From positions 7,733,817 to 7,797,816 of the forward strand of contig OY718804.1 in the NCBI GenBank assembly GCA_963070105.1: a stretch of DNA of 64,000 nt, read 5' to 3'. The position numbers and the translations under genes were made by a program. Every line of letters starts with the position of its first letter. Positions within the stretch are counted from its first letter, which is position 1. The notes under the pieces are model-generated. The model made no database searches. It was not told the DNA's origin and saw only the letters and a list, made by a program, of their open reading frames with translations. This DNA comes from Litomosoides sigmodontis (lineage: Eukaryota > Nematoda > Chromadorea > Rhabditida > Onchocercidae). Below, in pieces: positions 28,166 through 41,700 of the stretch.

Positions 28166-29045
28166 TCAAGTAACTATGCAACGATCTTCAGAATGCATGA
28201 AAATGATGTTGGCTCAATGACCTTTGCTTTACGTACTTCTACCAAGAGATGCATCAGCAGCATTATTTGACATTTTGAAGCGATATCTTGTAACTTCTTC
28301 GAATGTTTGCTTAGCTAAATAACACATGTCAAACAAATTGTCGATCGATTTCTGAAGATGTTTCACATCCAAGCTCACGATCTCGCTGAAATTTCTAGTT
28401 TTATTAGTTGTATATTCATAACGTCATGAAAATCAGAATGGCTGTATTTAAAGGTAATCAAAAGAAGACAAATGAGAAAAATCAAAGGTAAATCAAGTGG
28501 ATATTCACTAAAACGATAAAAATGTGATACATGAGGTGGAAACCTTAAAATACAAGATGAGGACAAAAGCTTACACAACCAAATGATGCCCTCGCACACT
28601 ATATGTTCGTTTGGCCGTACTCCTCAACGGTTCTTTGTCGACTGCCAGGGTTTTGCAAATTATTTGTGCCTTTTCTTCATTTCCTAAATCAATATGTAGT
28701 ATCCTGAAACAACTATCACTTCAGTTTGACCTCAAAATACCGTTTAGCTTATTTTAAATCAGGAAAAAATTGACATATAAAATTTGCATTGATGGATGAG
28801 AAACTAACGCCTTGTGGTTTTCACCAGCACTACTTGATCCCAATGTATTTTCATCGCTAGAGCCCGCCGAATTATTTACAACTTCGGGTAACTGCTTGCC
28901 ATCGTTCATCAAATATTCCTCCAAAAAAGTAAAGTAATTATGTGGAGAATGTATAATTTAATTAAATACTTTACAATCATCAGAAGTGAGCAAAGAAGAG
29001 AGAAAACAAGAAAATACTTACTGACAATTTCGTCGATTCCTCCAT
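28166..29045 (-). CDS. Pcc1/LAGE3-like KEOPS (EKC) complex subunit, four exons
   Basis: Pcc1 is the small dimerising subunit of KEOPS, which makes the t6A base next to the anticodon of ANN-decoding tRNAs. Exons read 29022-29045, 28809-28918, 28575-28703 and 28166-28385, with consistent phases, giving about 160 residues. A Ser/Asn-rich head (about 45 residues) leads to the Pcc1 fold: ILHIDLGNEEKAQIICKTLA, VDKEPLRSTAKRTYSVRGHH, LVVEIVSLDVKHLQKSIDNL, then FDMCYLAKQTFEEVTRY. The A..I...L.VDKEP..S and D...L..S...D...L motifs fit the family. After the domain the frame runs about 37 residues further than usual, to TGA at 28166. That tail may be spliced away, for example at GTACGT or GTAAAG near 28225-28232. 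The gene is only about 550 bases upstream of the golgin's first exon on the same strand. Confidence 0.82.
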
Positions 29046-29707
29046 ATCATTTCCAGACTTTTTTTATCATGGCGAAAATAAGCGTAATCTTGGACATAAA
29101 AATTGAATGTAAATGCATGAATAGATCAGCGTTGCTGATCATATGGACAAAAGAGGTGACGGATACATTCCCTTTTCGTTGCTAATTTTCATATGTTTCA
29201 CGATCGCTATACATAAGCTAACAAATGTCTACACTAACGTAAACGGACTCAGAAGTATTCCAAATTTCGAGCTAATACTAAGAGAAAGTTGTCGATGACG
29301 ACAATGACCTTCTAAGGTAATGTTTTGAATATTTATGCTTTAGCAGCGAGGTTACTATCGAAATTACTCCCATCTGTGAACTAATTCCTGTGTAATAAGC
29401 TAACTTATGCATACGTACATGCATACCTAACAAGGGCATCCGATACACAGGGAATGAAACCTTCCTGAAACGAATCTCACCGCTTACTTACTAATACGTT
29501 AACTAGTTATAATGGACCTCACAGCGGTCCGTTATTTAGCAGTGCAGCGATGTCTACTTCATACACTTTGTGGCTGTGCCCACCCGAGAAAGTGTGGCGT
29601 TCTCAGTTGTTTACTGATTAATTGCTGCAGGCTAGTGGGATGGAGGAGGTAATAAGTGAATTTGAAGTTTACGTGGAAAGGCTACGTAACGGCTACGCAA
29701 CGCTTAC

Positions 29708-29881
29708 AACAGAAAGATACACTTTTGCATGACAACAAGGACACAGCGTGTTCGCGTCTTCCTTTGCTGTTTCATCTATGCAATCATTAAAATCAGTGCG
29801 TTGTTCTGTGCAAGCGACTTTTTTCCTTAGACAGTTCTCAGCGAATTCGTGAAAGAAATTTACGATGCGAGATGTCAAGAT
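29708..29881 (-). other. Orphan exon-like open segment, Cys-rich
   Basis: A 58-codon stretch bounded by an acceptor (AAATTAAAG) and a good donor (GTAAGC), both in phase 0. It reads RKKVACTEQRTDFNDCIDET and ANTLCPCCHAKVYLS. The CPCCH cluster could bind zinc, but no family is recognised and no partner exon was found. Chance is possible. Confidence 0.2.
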
Positions 29882-30996
29882 CTTTAATTTAAAAAGTGAA
29901 TAAATCATTCAAAACACGTTGCTGCTCGGTTTCCTTAAACTCTGAGGATGCCTTAGCATATCAAGATTTGAAAAAGAATTTTGTAAGTTATACCCTCTTA
30001 TGTAGTTTTTCATTTTATTCTTTGATAAGTCAGCTGGAGATGTTGTCACGGCAGTGTTGAAAGTAGCATTGGTGACGTAGAGCTAAAGCAGTTGTTGGAA
30101 TATAAATTCATACAGGAATGAGGCATTGCGGATATCATTTGAAGAGCGATTTTGTTTTGAATTTCAGTGAAATAGATGAACTAATAGCTAGAAGAAAGGA
30201 ATAGAGCAGTCACACTAATCGACGTACCTGTGATTGTGTCCGAAATTCTTTTGATGAATGTTTTGTTTTGTTTATCGGAACTGTCATCGCTATCGCATGC
30301 TGACAGTTGCAGCGCGAGTGATGGATGGCCTGCGACGGACGGCAGTTTTAAGGTGGTGTGATGTTGAAGTTCAGTTTGTTTAAGAAAAATGTGAGCTATG
30401 TAAGTGGTACTGTAATTAAGGACTTGAGGCTAAAAAGAAGTTGGCTTGATTGTCATCGCTATTGTCGTTATATCAGTTATAATAACAAAAAAAACAACAG
30501 CACATCAGTTGGATCGGTCAACGTATTATCGGAAATAGATCTCTCATTTATTATCTTCCACCACGGACATATTAATTTTCTCATATAGTGAAAAATTTCG
30601 CCTTTCAAGTTTGAAATGATTAATTTATTGACAAAGTATGACATACCAAATTTAATTGAATGAAATTTAATAAAATTGATTCATCGGCTGACCTCTGCCT
30701 CCATTAGGGACACTTCACAACTAAATTTCCATCTGTTTGAAATGAAGTCACACAGGGCTTATTTGAGGGAAAAATGAAAAAGTGACTGAATTAAATTTCA
30801 CTCTACATTTTTCACCTAAACAGTTTAAAACCATCACGGTTCTGTTTCTCTGATAAACGAAAAATTATTTAAGGCGATTTTTAAAAATGCAATTCTTCCT
30901 TAATTGCACAGCTAACTATTTCCTTTATTTTTTGTTTCCAAGCTTTCAATCCTTTTAAAACGCATCGTCATTTCATTCTAAATCTTTTTAGAAAGG

Positions 30997-31021
30997 GAGA
31001 GAGAGAGAGAGAGAGAGAGAG
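30997..31021. repeat. (GA)n microsatellite
   Basis: An uninterrupted GA dinucleotide run of about 25 bases in intergenic DNA. Confidence 0.95.
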
Positions 31022-32188
31022 CGAGGTGAAATGGTGTTATTTACTGAAAATTTTTCACAAATTTTTTTGACCTTTCAACGGAACTCTTCATAAATCCATA
31101 ATGATATATTGAGTTGAGTAAGTGAAAGTTGCGAGTTTTAGGCACTCTTTCTACGATATTCACGAAAATGCTAAGATCCTTTAATTCTTTCACCTTTCAT
31201 TTTTACGTTTTTTTCTAAGACAACTTGGGTTGAACGATCACACAGCAATATCCTTCCTTGCGAACCTGAAAATCAGTTGCTCGATGATATTTCCACCTGC
31301 TTATTTCACTCATTGATGAATTAGTAATTAACAGGCGTACTAGAATATTGCAGCTGACACTGCTAGTTATTTTGACACAACGTATGTAAAACCTTGTTAC
31401 TTTGAAGCCATTCTTTGTTAATTCTATATATTCAAAATTTGCATGTTTGGTTTACGAGAAAGACACGAATTAGACTGATGAGAAATCAGAGAGAAAGTGA
31501 TATTAATAATTCTAAAGAAATATATTTAAAATAATTGTTCTTTTTAACTTTTCAAAAAACTTTTTCTTTTATCTATTAATTTATTGGGAGTTCAAAGAAA
31601 GAAAAATCATAAAAAGCAATTAAATTAGCTGAAATGTAAGCACTGACGCTGGAATTCTTCGATCGCTTGAAGTTAAGCGAATTAACTTCATTTTCAGTTC
31701 TTTTTTTTGTGTCTGAAAAATTGAAACGATGCAAATTGCATGTTTTGTTGTTGCAAGAAAATAGCACGCATTGAGGAAAAGATAAGTGTTCCTCTCAAAT
31801 GAACAAATTTTCTTCGACGATTGGAATTAAGTAAATTAACTTCTTCCTTGCACTTCTCTTGTCGCGATCCCTCTTCTGTTTAGAATCACTGGAGTAACAT
31901 CTGGGACGGAGTAATCAAGCTCTTCTCCTTAGATGCTAAAACCTGTTATTGCATCAAAGTGTGATTTAAGAACAGTGTATTACATTGGTGTTACTGTACG
32001 ATACGTGATACGCCTAGTAAAGTGGGAAACAGGCGGATAACGGTTCGTGCTCCTCAATATACTTGACAGTTAGAATTGATATAACCGTCCGATAAAATTA
32101 CTGATTACCGTACTAACCGTTCCTTCATTTGAAATGGATTACAGAAAATATCGTTGAGATCAGACGTCGCAGTATTACGCCGATTCAC

Positions 32189-32737
32189 ATGCGCTTAACA
32201 TTTATATTACTGCTCATCGTCGCTCACTTCCTTTTCACATTTGGTTGGCGATTCAGCGACGGGTTTGATTTAATTCCTCGCTTTCAGTGTAGAGCCGATC
32301 ATCTTCCTTTCACGTCATTGCACGTGAATGTAGCAAGTGTATTCTTATAATATATGCAATGGCATTCAGAAATGTTTCACTGCGAGCTAATCATTCTCTC
32401 TTTAAACCTGACAGAGAAGAGCTAATCACTTATTTTACCATCTCCTGTTTACGCTTTTTAAGGCGCAACTGTCGTATGCGCAATGCAATTGGAAGGAGTG
32501 GAGATGATATACGTGGAAAAAAAAAAGATATTTTACAGATTAAATGAGCCGTTAGAAGTGTTACGTGACAGAAGAGCTAAAGAAATTTCACCACCGAGTT
32601 ATATGAAGCGTTTCGAATACGAACCAAACGAGCAATTGCTTCAACAAATTTGGTCAAATGTTCTACAGCGGAAAATGCTGCGACAACGACGTCTATTGCA
32701 ACCGCTCTTTTATTTACCTCGAGGGCGAGAGCGTTAA
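32189..32737 (+). CDS. Doubtful small secreted-protein candidate, two exons
   Basis: This would be the only plus-strand gene. The first segment starts MRLTFILLLIVAHFLFTFGW, a good signal-peptide shape. A second segment after a TTTTTAAG acceptor (32463) stays open to TAA at 32735-32737 and reads EPLEVLRDRRAKEISPPSYM, then EQLLQQIWSNVLQRKMLRQR, rich in Gln, Arg and Leu. A donor at GTGTAT (about 32338) would join the two in phase, giving roughly 135 residues. GC content is higher than in flanking DNA. Against it: the splice is chosen by me, no family is recognised, and the minus strand is also open for 79 codons here. A neuropeptide-like or secreted regulator is only a guess. Confidence 0.2.
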
Positions 32738-33698
32738 GCTTATCCCACGTTACGTATGAATAGCTCAAATTTGCAAGCCCGATCTCTACCACTAGAGATT
32801 TCATAGTTTTTGTCATACATTATTAGTGTGTGTTAAAAATGCAGCAACTCGCTGGTGCAGTACAAGCAACAGAGATGAAGCTGTTTTCCCTACCGAAATG
32901 ATAAAGCCTCTCTGCCGGTCAGTTCAGTTCAGTTCAGTCCACTTCGGCTACACGTATAACCTATGACGGTGCTAATCCTCAAGGAAAAGTCAATGTATGC
33001 TTATATATCGTTGAGCTATGCTTCGCCCCCTTCAATATTAATCCAATTACATTTGTGTGCCAATTCAACGTGAAATTTAATTTTGCTTTAGCTTTTTCAA
33101 TATAATCACAGCAAGCGAAAAAATAAATTGGGAATTTTAAATGACATAGTATCTTCACTAACTAACTATTTCAAATATGAATATTTCACAGCGTTGAGAA
33201 GCGAGTGAAAAAAATGTGGTACTGCGTGGGTGTGCTTTCATTCTTCCAATGAATATCAATGTCAACGTGGTAAGACATCGTCAAGTTCAGCAAGACTGAC
33301 AGATTCCTTTTGCCTTTTCAACATATTTTCTATAATTGTCGAAAATGGACCACTTTTTGCTGCTCCTTAAATTACTCACTTCATGAATTTAAGGAATAGC
33401 GTTTAAATTGTGAAAAAAATAAAAAAATATGTTGTGGAAAAATAAACTGAGTGAACAACTCAGTAGTAGCACAAAAAGTGAAGAATATTTAAATGAAAAT
33501 TTAGATTGTTCAAATATTTCATTAATCATCTAATGTAAGCCTTTCCGAAAACTCATTTTAAATCTTCCCATAAAGAATAATATTTTCAAATACTTGTTTA
33601 TCCTAATATTTTTGTTGTGCAATAGCACCTTTTACATCATTTCCGTTTTATAGCATTCAATGAAAATTGAACTCTATAAAACTTTCAGCCTTCCCTTT

Positions 33699-33723
33699 CT
33701 CTCTCTCTCTCTCTCTCTCTCTC
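33699..33723. repeat. (CT)n microsatellite
   Basis: An uninterrupted CT dinucleotide run of about 25 bases in intergenic DNA. Confidence 0.95.
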
Positions 33724-34296
33724 CTTCTTGTTTTCCCCAAAGAGAAAGAAAAACAAAAGGTCAAGTAGTATTATTTCAAAAATCAAAAAACAAAACGCTT
33801 TGCTAGAAATTAACCGCAAAATTGGTTTATCAATCCACTCCACTCATTTTTTGTCCTTTACTTTAAGAGATGATATAATTCGAGTTGTATCGAAATTTAC
33901 TATCCAGTGTTAAAATAGTACGAATTTACAGGTAAACATCAAGAAATGTAAATGAAAAGCATTTTGTGTCCGACAACTTCTTTTTTTGTGAATTAGCCAA
34001 AGTTTATGCTCAGATCATTTCGACTGCTAGTGAAATTTTTAAATGGAAATATCCGTTTTGCAAATATTAGTGAGTGATTTGATAGATCGATTTCAATCTT
34101 TCTAAGCAATGAAGTCGCACCTAATGATTGTACGTAACAGTTGTTCCCAGCCTTTTAAACATATTTTAGGCAGCAAAAGTAATAGTTTTGTAACGTCCTA
34201 ACCTGTTGAAGCTTCAATCGCTGAGCTGTACTTCTTTTTCGACAATGGCTGTGATATTATGCTATACTGCAAATTGTAGCGTTTAAATATTGAAGC

Positions 34297-35723
34297 TCAC
34301 TTGTGGAAATAAATTGAAATTTTACTAAATGTGAAAAAAGAATTATATAATTGGAATGTGCAAATGATTGTACCGACCTCATTAGGTGAATTGTTGCTCG
34401 TGAATTTCTGAGAAAACAATGTGCTATCCTGCGTTATCTCTACTGCAATATGCAAATTTGCTCTCGCAACGAAGTAAGAAAGATGAAGGATCTATGTGAA
34501 TTGAATGATTGCTACAACTTATTAATAGAATTAATTAAGAATCAAATCATTCACTTCTACCTTACACTCTCCCACAGATTATGTCTATCAGTTCTGAAAT
34601 TGCAAAATGATAGATGCGAATGATAAAGTGACCGTCCTCCTTCCCAAATTTTAAAGCAAACAGGTGGAAGACGCTGATTGATTCGATAAATTGTTGAAAA
34701 TTAACGAAATATGACTTGTCCCTAATTTAGATGGATTTAGCGCAGACGAAAATAGCAAATATTCTCAGGGCGCTACTTACCAATATTGAACGTCACGTTC
34801 GAAGTTTCCAATAATGAAGTCTTTGCTGGCAATTGCTGAATAAAGATAATTATCTGCTGGATTAGTAGAGAAAGAGGGAAAAAGAGTTTTCATGGAAATT
34901 GTCCCAAAACGGATGAGTAACGTCAATGTCAAGCGATAATTGTTAAACTATCAAAAAGATAGCGAATAATTCATACGCCGTAAATTTTACTACTTGAAGA
35001 ACTTACTATTTGAAAAAGCGGCTTCTTTGATATTTTAATTTTGTTCAATTCCTAAATGAATAAACGCCACTAAAGAATTTACCTTCAAAATGAAAAAGGA
35101 CAGGTATGCTATGAGTACAAACTTACAATTTGTGTCGCTTCGCCTTTATCTGCAAAGATTAAAATTACGATTTCATAGCATTCTCAACAACACAATGACT
35201 TCATCTACAGTTACCTCTGCTACAGTTTCCTACAATTTTCGCTAAAAATAAAGCAGCTCGTTTTGCTGAAATGCTTTCCGCTCATATTTTATTAATTTAT
35301 GCAACGATGAAAGTAAAATTTTGAAGTAATTTGTCATTAAAAAGGCTCCTAAATTATTCAGTTTATATACGGAAATTCCGTCGTACGAAACACGACAGCC
35401 ATTAGTCGTTAAAAGACCAAAAGAGCAATCTACTCAAAAAGTCTGCTTATGATGCCATTATGGAAGAGATTTTAATTTAATTGACGGAAAATGAACGAAA
35501 AAGTGAGAATTGTTCCACCAGACTGATCGCTATAGTCTTCCTAATCTTTTTTTAGCACACTAACTTAGCATTTGTCGGATAAGTTTGAGATTAAGTCCAT
35601 CCTTTAATTAAACTTCTTCAGCTTCTCAAACTTCAAATAAACTTTTATAACATTCCGAATAGCCTTACCCACTCGTTCATCCGCATCTTCGTTGGCCTTC
35701 TTGTCAGCTTGACAATTGGCCAT
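34297..35723 (-). CDS. Candidate four-exon gene of unknown function
   Basis: Product not recognised. Four short exons join with consistent phases: 35669-35723 (ATG, MANCQADKKANEDADERV, donor GTAAGG), 35127-35149 (KGEATQI, donor GTAAGT), 34781-34835 (QLPAKTSLLETSNVTFNI, donor GTAAGT) and 34297-34442 (VEITQDSTLFSQKFTSNNSP, to TGA). Together they give about 92 residues. The first three exons end in near-consensus donors, and acceptors are TTTGCAG, TTATTCAG and ATTGCAG. The protein is hydrophilic, Asp/Glu/Lys-rich at the start and Ser/Thr/Asn-rich later, with no signal peptide. The last exon may instead splice onward (donors near GTCGGT, GTACAA or GTAAAA), so this could be only the 5' part of a longer gene. 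Short exons can arise by chance, hence low confidence. Confidence 0.33.
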
Positions 35724-38712
35724 TTTACGTGTGCTTTTGCTCGCACCTTGAATAATTCGAAAAAATAGAGTAAGGCTTTTATTTGATTTGCTGTACGAAA
35801 TCTAATTCTGTCCATTCCAGGAATAAATAAAGGTTATTAATGCTAAGGAAGTGTGGACGGAACTGAGATGCGATCAGAGAACCTGATATTGAAATAAGAC
35901 AAGCATGCTCTAAACAATTGTTAATGGCGTTGGAATTTGTCAATTTCAGGTGCTTGATAGACTAATATCGAACTCTCCCCTCCATGGTCTTCTCTCCGAA
36001 CAAAATTTAAAGGACAATTAAATGATCTTTTGTCGATAGTAGTTAAAATTAAAATTACTAGGATAATTAAGCATCGGACGGCTAAATTTTATTGGTTGAT
36101 CTAACTGCTGAGAAGGGTTGAATTGCTCGGCGAAATATAATGATTTAGAATACAAACTTCGGATTGGCAATTAGAAATGGTTAAAGTAAGAAAAAGTAAT
36201 GACCGTTGTTCAGCAATCTTTAAAATGCTCTTTCCTCCTGGGGGAATATATTTGCTTTTAAATATTTAGCAATGTTAAATTCGTAAAAAAAGCCCAGCAA
36301 GAGCCATAGCCTGCATATTTTTAAGCTGAGATTTATTTTACTTTTATTTCAACTTTATACGCCTTATGGAATATACTTTAAAGCATACTACTTAAGTTAG
36401 GCGACGTATATCAACACACGAACATTGCTACCTCTAACTTTAAAGGCAAACTCATTTACATATAATTCAGGAGAGCTTTCTCTCTTCACAGATAAATCTG
36501 CATTTCCTGGATCAATTAATTGGTCATATTACGGAGCATATAGCTTCTGGATGTTACTTAGAATATTCACAGACCGCCTAAACGACAATAGCTGTGATAT
36601 AAATGCAAATTGTTGAATAAATACCATAGGCACTCACAGGAATGCCCCATTTTTATGGTTTTTTTCCTTTTCATACAGTCTCGGGATAATTTCATTACGG
36701 TAACTCGTTTAAGTCGCCAGCCTTCAGCATACTACTGTGATGATCATCAGACTGTTTTCTTTTTATATTTTTAACATGAACAAGTTTCGTATGGGCTATT
36801 CGTTCTCTGAGAATACAATTTGAAAGATGCAATGATGTTTATGAATTTTCTCATTGAAGAGAAATTTATCTCTGTTTTGATAAATCTACGAAATTCAAAC
36901 TTCGGATCAAAGTAAGTAGTTTGAGCTCACAACTCGTGAAACATATTGATGATAGTGAGTGGATGATGAATTTGTGTATTGGACATTCCACTTTATCAGT
37001 CAGAATGAGGTTATCTCGAACTCTTTACGCTCCTTTGCTGTTGAAAAGGAAGATAGAACGTGTGACCAAAAAAAAAACCCAAACACCTTCACGAATAACA
37101 AACTCAAGATCAAAGAAGGACGATGTGAGCATGTATACAGGTATGATAAATAGGAACGTGATTGTGTAGAATGCATATTTTCAAATTCCATTATACAACC
37201 GCATTAAATAAGACTGAAAGTGTGTTAAGGTAACCAATAGTAACTGTAACTAAGACAAATTAAGATTTAATCTTTGAAGCAAATAAATTCTCGCACCGTC
37301 TATTCAGTTCAAATAGCACACAGCAATACTGAATACAAATATATTCACAACAAAAAAAAATGTCCGAAAGCAAAAACCATTAGGTGACCACAACAGATAA
37401 TTTACAAATCCACTTTCAATATTAACATGTCAATTTGATAAGCAGTGTTATGAAAAGGTCAACCAAACAATGTCCGTAATATTGCATGCGTTACTTTCCA
37501 CAACATAGTATAAACGTGTACAAATTCTAGGCTCCATCCATCAGAGTCACATGACGGTCATAACAGAAGCAAACAACTTGAACCATATTGCGCTAAGTTC
37601 ATAAGCAACCAACAACCGGCCTTACTCTTCTTGCACATAAATTCATCACAACAGTCTTGAAAGCCTCAAAACATAAACAAACAAATAAAGATGCACAAAA
37701 AAAATTCTAAAAAATCAGGTGTTAAGTGAAACTCAACTCTATTGTAGGGTAAATAAACATTGACAGTGCTAAATTAGCGGTAACTGATTCAGTAGAAATG
37801 CTTCGGAAGTACTTGCTTAAGTACGTTACAGTATACACATATTTCAAAGGTATATAAACGGATGCAGAATCTATTCTTCTGAAAAAGAACACACCTCAAT
37901 ATCCCGCACTCCAAACACTGCCCGAGTTCTCTTCCGGAAACATGTATTACACAACAAAGATCATTTCCTACCGTATAACAACTGTATATCATTACGTATT
38001 TCAAAATCTGCCAAATAGTGGAAATGAAAGCATCAAAACACGGCATGTCTCTACGGTTATTCAAGAAACCAAAAATGCATAATATCCATTGCATCTAATA
38101 AACAATGATGCAAACTACAACTAATAAATTATATAGAAGAGGATTAAAAGATGAAAAAACTGTAAAATTGTAATGAGCATTAAACAGCGCATATTCCTCT
38201 ACTTTTCGACCAGTGAACTTAGATCTAAGAATCTCATTAAAAAATACAAACAATGCAAATATCTGCAATATACCATAAAGCCACGAAAAGAAAAATGATT
38301 ACAAGAAATCAATATGAAATGAGACTGTTGCACGCAAAGTAGAGTGGTTGAAGATTACACCCCAAAAACAATAATAATTGGTCTGAAAATTGATTGTACA
38401 AGTTCTGCTTTTCGAAAACGATAGCTTCAGCAGCTCAAAACTAATTTTTGAGTTTGCTCAGTGTAAAACGAAGCCCAAACTACGTTTTCCATCAGAAAAA
38501 TGATAGAAACCTTTAATGATGATGGTAGTGTAATAAGAAGGTTTTGCAAATGGGTATTTTAAAATAGTAAAAAGAGTTGCGTGTACTTGCTAAAATTACT
38601 AAGCTCTTTTTTATAATTTCCCAGAATGGTAACCACTGATCTACTATCTAACTGATCTATTTTCTATGCAAACTACTCTTAGATCGCTCTGCTCAAAAAT
38701 GCTCATGCTTTG
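35724..38712. other. Intergenic region between candidate gene and TMEM87
   Basis: About 3 kb, AT-rich, with short overlapping open frames on both strands and no recognisable product. It should hold the TMEM87 3' UTR. Nothing else was seen. Confidence 0.55.
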
Positions 38713-41700
38713 TTAAAGCATTTTGGAAAGCTCCAATTCCATTTGCTTCCTATCCTCTTCATCGTCTACCAACAAACGATCAGCAAATGTAGTTGGTATA
38801 TTATCTTCAATCCATTTTAGTTCCTCCTAAAAATAACAAGATGTGCACGCATGCGATTATTAGCAAACTTGTGACTCATATTATCAATATTATCAAATAA
38901 ATCTATTAGTAATTTTCTTTCTTAGTATGCTGATATGCTGCATTAGCTTTGTATATCTCCACTAATATTTTTATAAAAAACATTGTAAAAAATTCAGAAT
39001 ATAATTTAATGCCAGTAAACACATGATAAAACACAGATTCTACTAATTGTGTCTCAAAAGGGAAAGAAATAAAAATATAGCTAGATTCTTTTTGAGCACC
39101 GGTTTGGTCCTTGAAAACAGTGGAAAATATGCTAGTTACTTTGGGACGGACATTTGGCAGCAGAAATGATTCAAACCTGCAACTTCTGATCATTTTCCTG
39201 AGCTTCATGTTTTTTCTTGTTAAAGGAACTTTCTTGACCAAGGGAAGAAGTGTACGCACCAACAGCGGCAGTTCGTTTATTTAATCCAGCCATCGCATAA
39301 TAATTGGTGTTAAAAAGCTCGTCTGAACCTTCGATTAAATGTAGGAGTAGCTCGACGATAAACTGGGTAAGTATAATAAACTGACTAAATATAATTAATA
39401 TAATTCAATATCAGAGATGACCGACTTCACTTTCTTTCTATCATTTTGTATTCACATATAATAAACATACGTACCGTCGTCATTTTCGTCTTCGCTATCA
39501 TCAAGTAATGGTGTAAAAGCGTAGCGCTGATTGTTATGTGATGGACGCCATAAAATCATGATAACAACTAGAATGCAACAGAACTGAATATGCCAAAAAG
39601 CTGTATCCACCCAACTGTAAAATGAGTTGGGAATTACTTTATGGATCACTTTAATCCTAACTTGGTTGACCAACTATCTCCCCGTATGAGATAAGGAATC
39701 TGGAAAGTTATATTTGAAGTGAGTTTGATAAACTGTAACCCCAATCGGCAAAATCTCATCTTGATGTACAACCAGTATGCACATGAATCACTCACTATTC
39801 TTTCCACTCAACTAAGCATCGTTGCATATTGTGCATATACACTGTCCAACACATGAATATAATGCTTATGAAAGCTGAAAAGCACAAAGCATTGGTAAAG
39901 TGACGGTATACAGAAAGCTTTACCTGAAAATAAATTTTAATTTGGTAATGTTGACTGTAATAATCTAATAAATCTAGTTCAGAATGTAAAGGATAAATAT
40001 CCGTAATTAATTGCCTTTCGTAAATGTATTACTTTTCTTCCATGAATTTTGCTTATTTTAGAATAATCATAACCTAATTCTATTAATAAACATAATTTTG
40101 AGTGATCTATAAAATTTCACGAATCCAGCGTATTCTTGAAGTATGTGCAGAAAATAGATTTTTTACATTAATATTGTAGGCCAGACGCTTAAAAATGAAA
40201 TACTCTAAAAGTTTTCAAATTAAATGAAAAATTAACAACCACGAAATTCAACAGCAAAAAGATAAAATAGCCAAATAAATTCTTAGATGCATTCCTCTAG
40301 ACAACGAGCTCTAATTCTGTATCAGTAAAATAGCCAACTGGACCGCTAAATACACTCACCATATTTCGTCTCATTCTCAACACTCGCATAGTACTGATAA
40401 GTGATGTAAAAATCCACCAAAAGATAACTACTTCAACCAGTACCAACGGTAAGGCTGCTAATTGCTTTTGTTTCATCCCTTCCACTTGATTCTGAAAGTA
40501 GTCCCAGGTAACAGTAATAGAAAAAATGCTACTGTATTGATTGTTTTTGATTTCAAATAATGTTTAAGATCAAATTAAAACCAATTACGAAGCATCATGT
40601 GATTAAAAGTAAAATTTGCCTTTCCACAAGAAAGCCTGAAATGCTAAAAAAAAATGCAGAAATTAAAATACCTTGCTCACTCTGGCAATCGCTTCGATAG
40701 CGCTGAATACAAAGTAGATGAAGCCCACGCCAATTACCTTAAAACAAACAAGTTTATCTTCCAATTATTTGCCTGTAAATATATAAAGCAATAGCAACGG
40801 CTCCGTCTCATATTTAAAACTTATTTGTTTGCATTAACTAACCCAAATAAATACGAAGACAAGTATAATAAAAAAGTTAACCTGACTGATAGTACTACCA
40901 AGTCGTGGTTTCACAACACCGTAACCTAGTGAAACTATTATGATCAATATACGAGCCATCGTTCGTTTCAAACATGACACTAACTCCGCCGCCTAAACCA
41001 CAAATGAAATTTTCAACAACCATTGAATCTAAATCAATGAAATTTAAAAGGAATAAGTTGAAAAATAATGTGGATTAAGTTTCAATAACAATCAGTTACC
41101 TCAATGAAACCATGAACAGTAGAACCTTCCTCATTCATTGCTGCATATTCCGAATAAAACATCCCTTTCTCGACCATTCCAGCAACGATCACAGCACCTG
41201 AATTTGCATATACATGTATATGTTCATTTTAAGACTTTTAGGATGGTAATGTAGTGCTCATTACTATTGAGTTAGCACAAAAATGTTGTAAGATTTTACC
41301 GATACAAAACTGTATCCTCAAAATATCCATCCAGTAACGTAAGCAACATATTAACCTGGAAAAAATCAATAACTTCAAATTTTTGGTCAGAAAAGGTAAA
41401 ATAGGAATAGAAGAATAGCATTCACGTTCTGACTTTTAGTTTTAAATACTAATGAAGAAACTGAAGCAAAAAAAAACCAAAGCATTTGTTGATGTCACAC
41501 AGCAACGGAGAGTTGTGTCAATCTTGATTTTTACACAGTGTATGCAACTTTATTAAACTATTTTATTTGGCCAAAACTTTCAAAATCCGAAATGATTCTC
41601 TAACTTTTCGTGTTCTTAAACATGACAAACTGAAAACTAATGAACATCTAACGTTCCAAAAAACACTGAAATGGAAAAAGATAGACCAACCAAATGATAG

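Larger units (their letters stand above)
29046..34296. other. Gene-poor stretch upstream of Pcc1
   Basis: No recognisable protein family in about 5 kb. It contains a (GA)n run at 30997-31021, a (CT)n run at 33699-33723, a (CAGTT)n run near 32920-32939, an orphan exon-like minus-strand stretch (29708-29881) and a doubtful plus-strand secreted-protein candidate (32189-32737). The rest is AT-rich with no long open frames. Confidence 0.55.
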
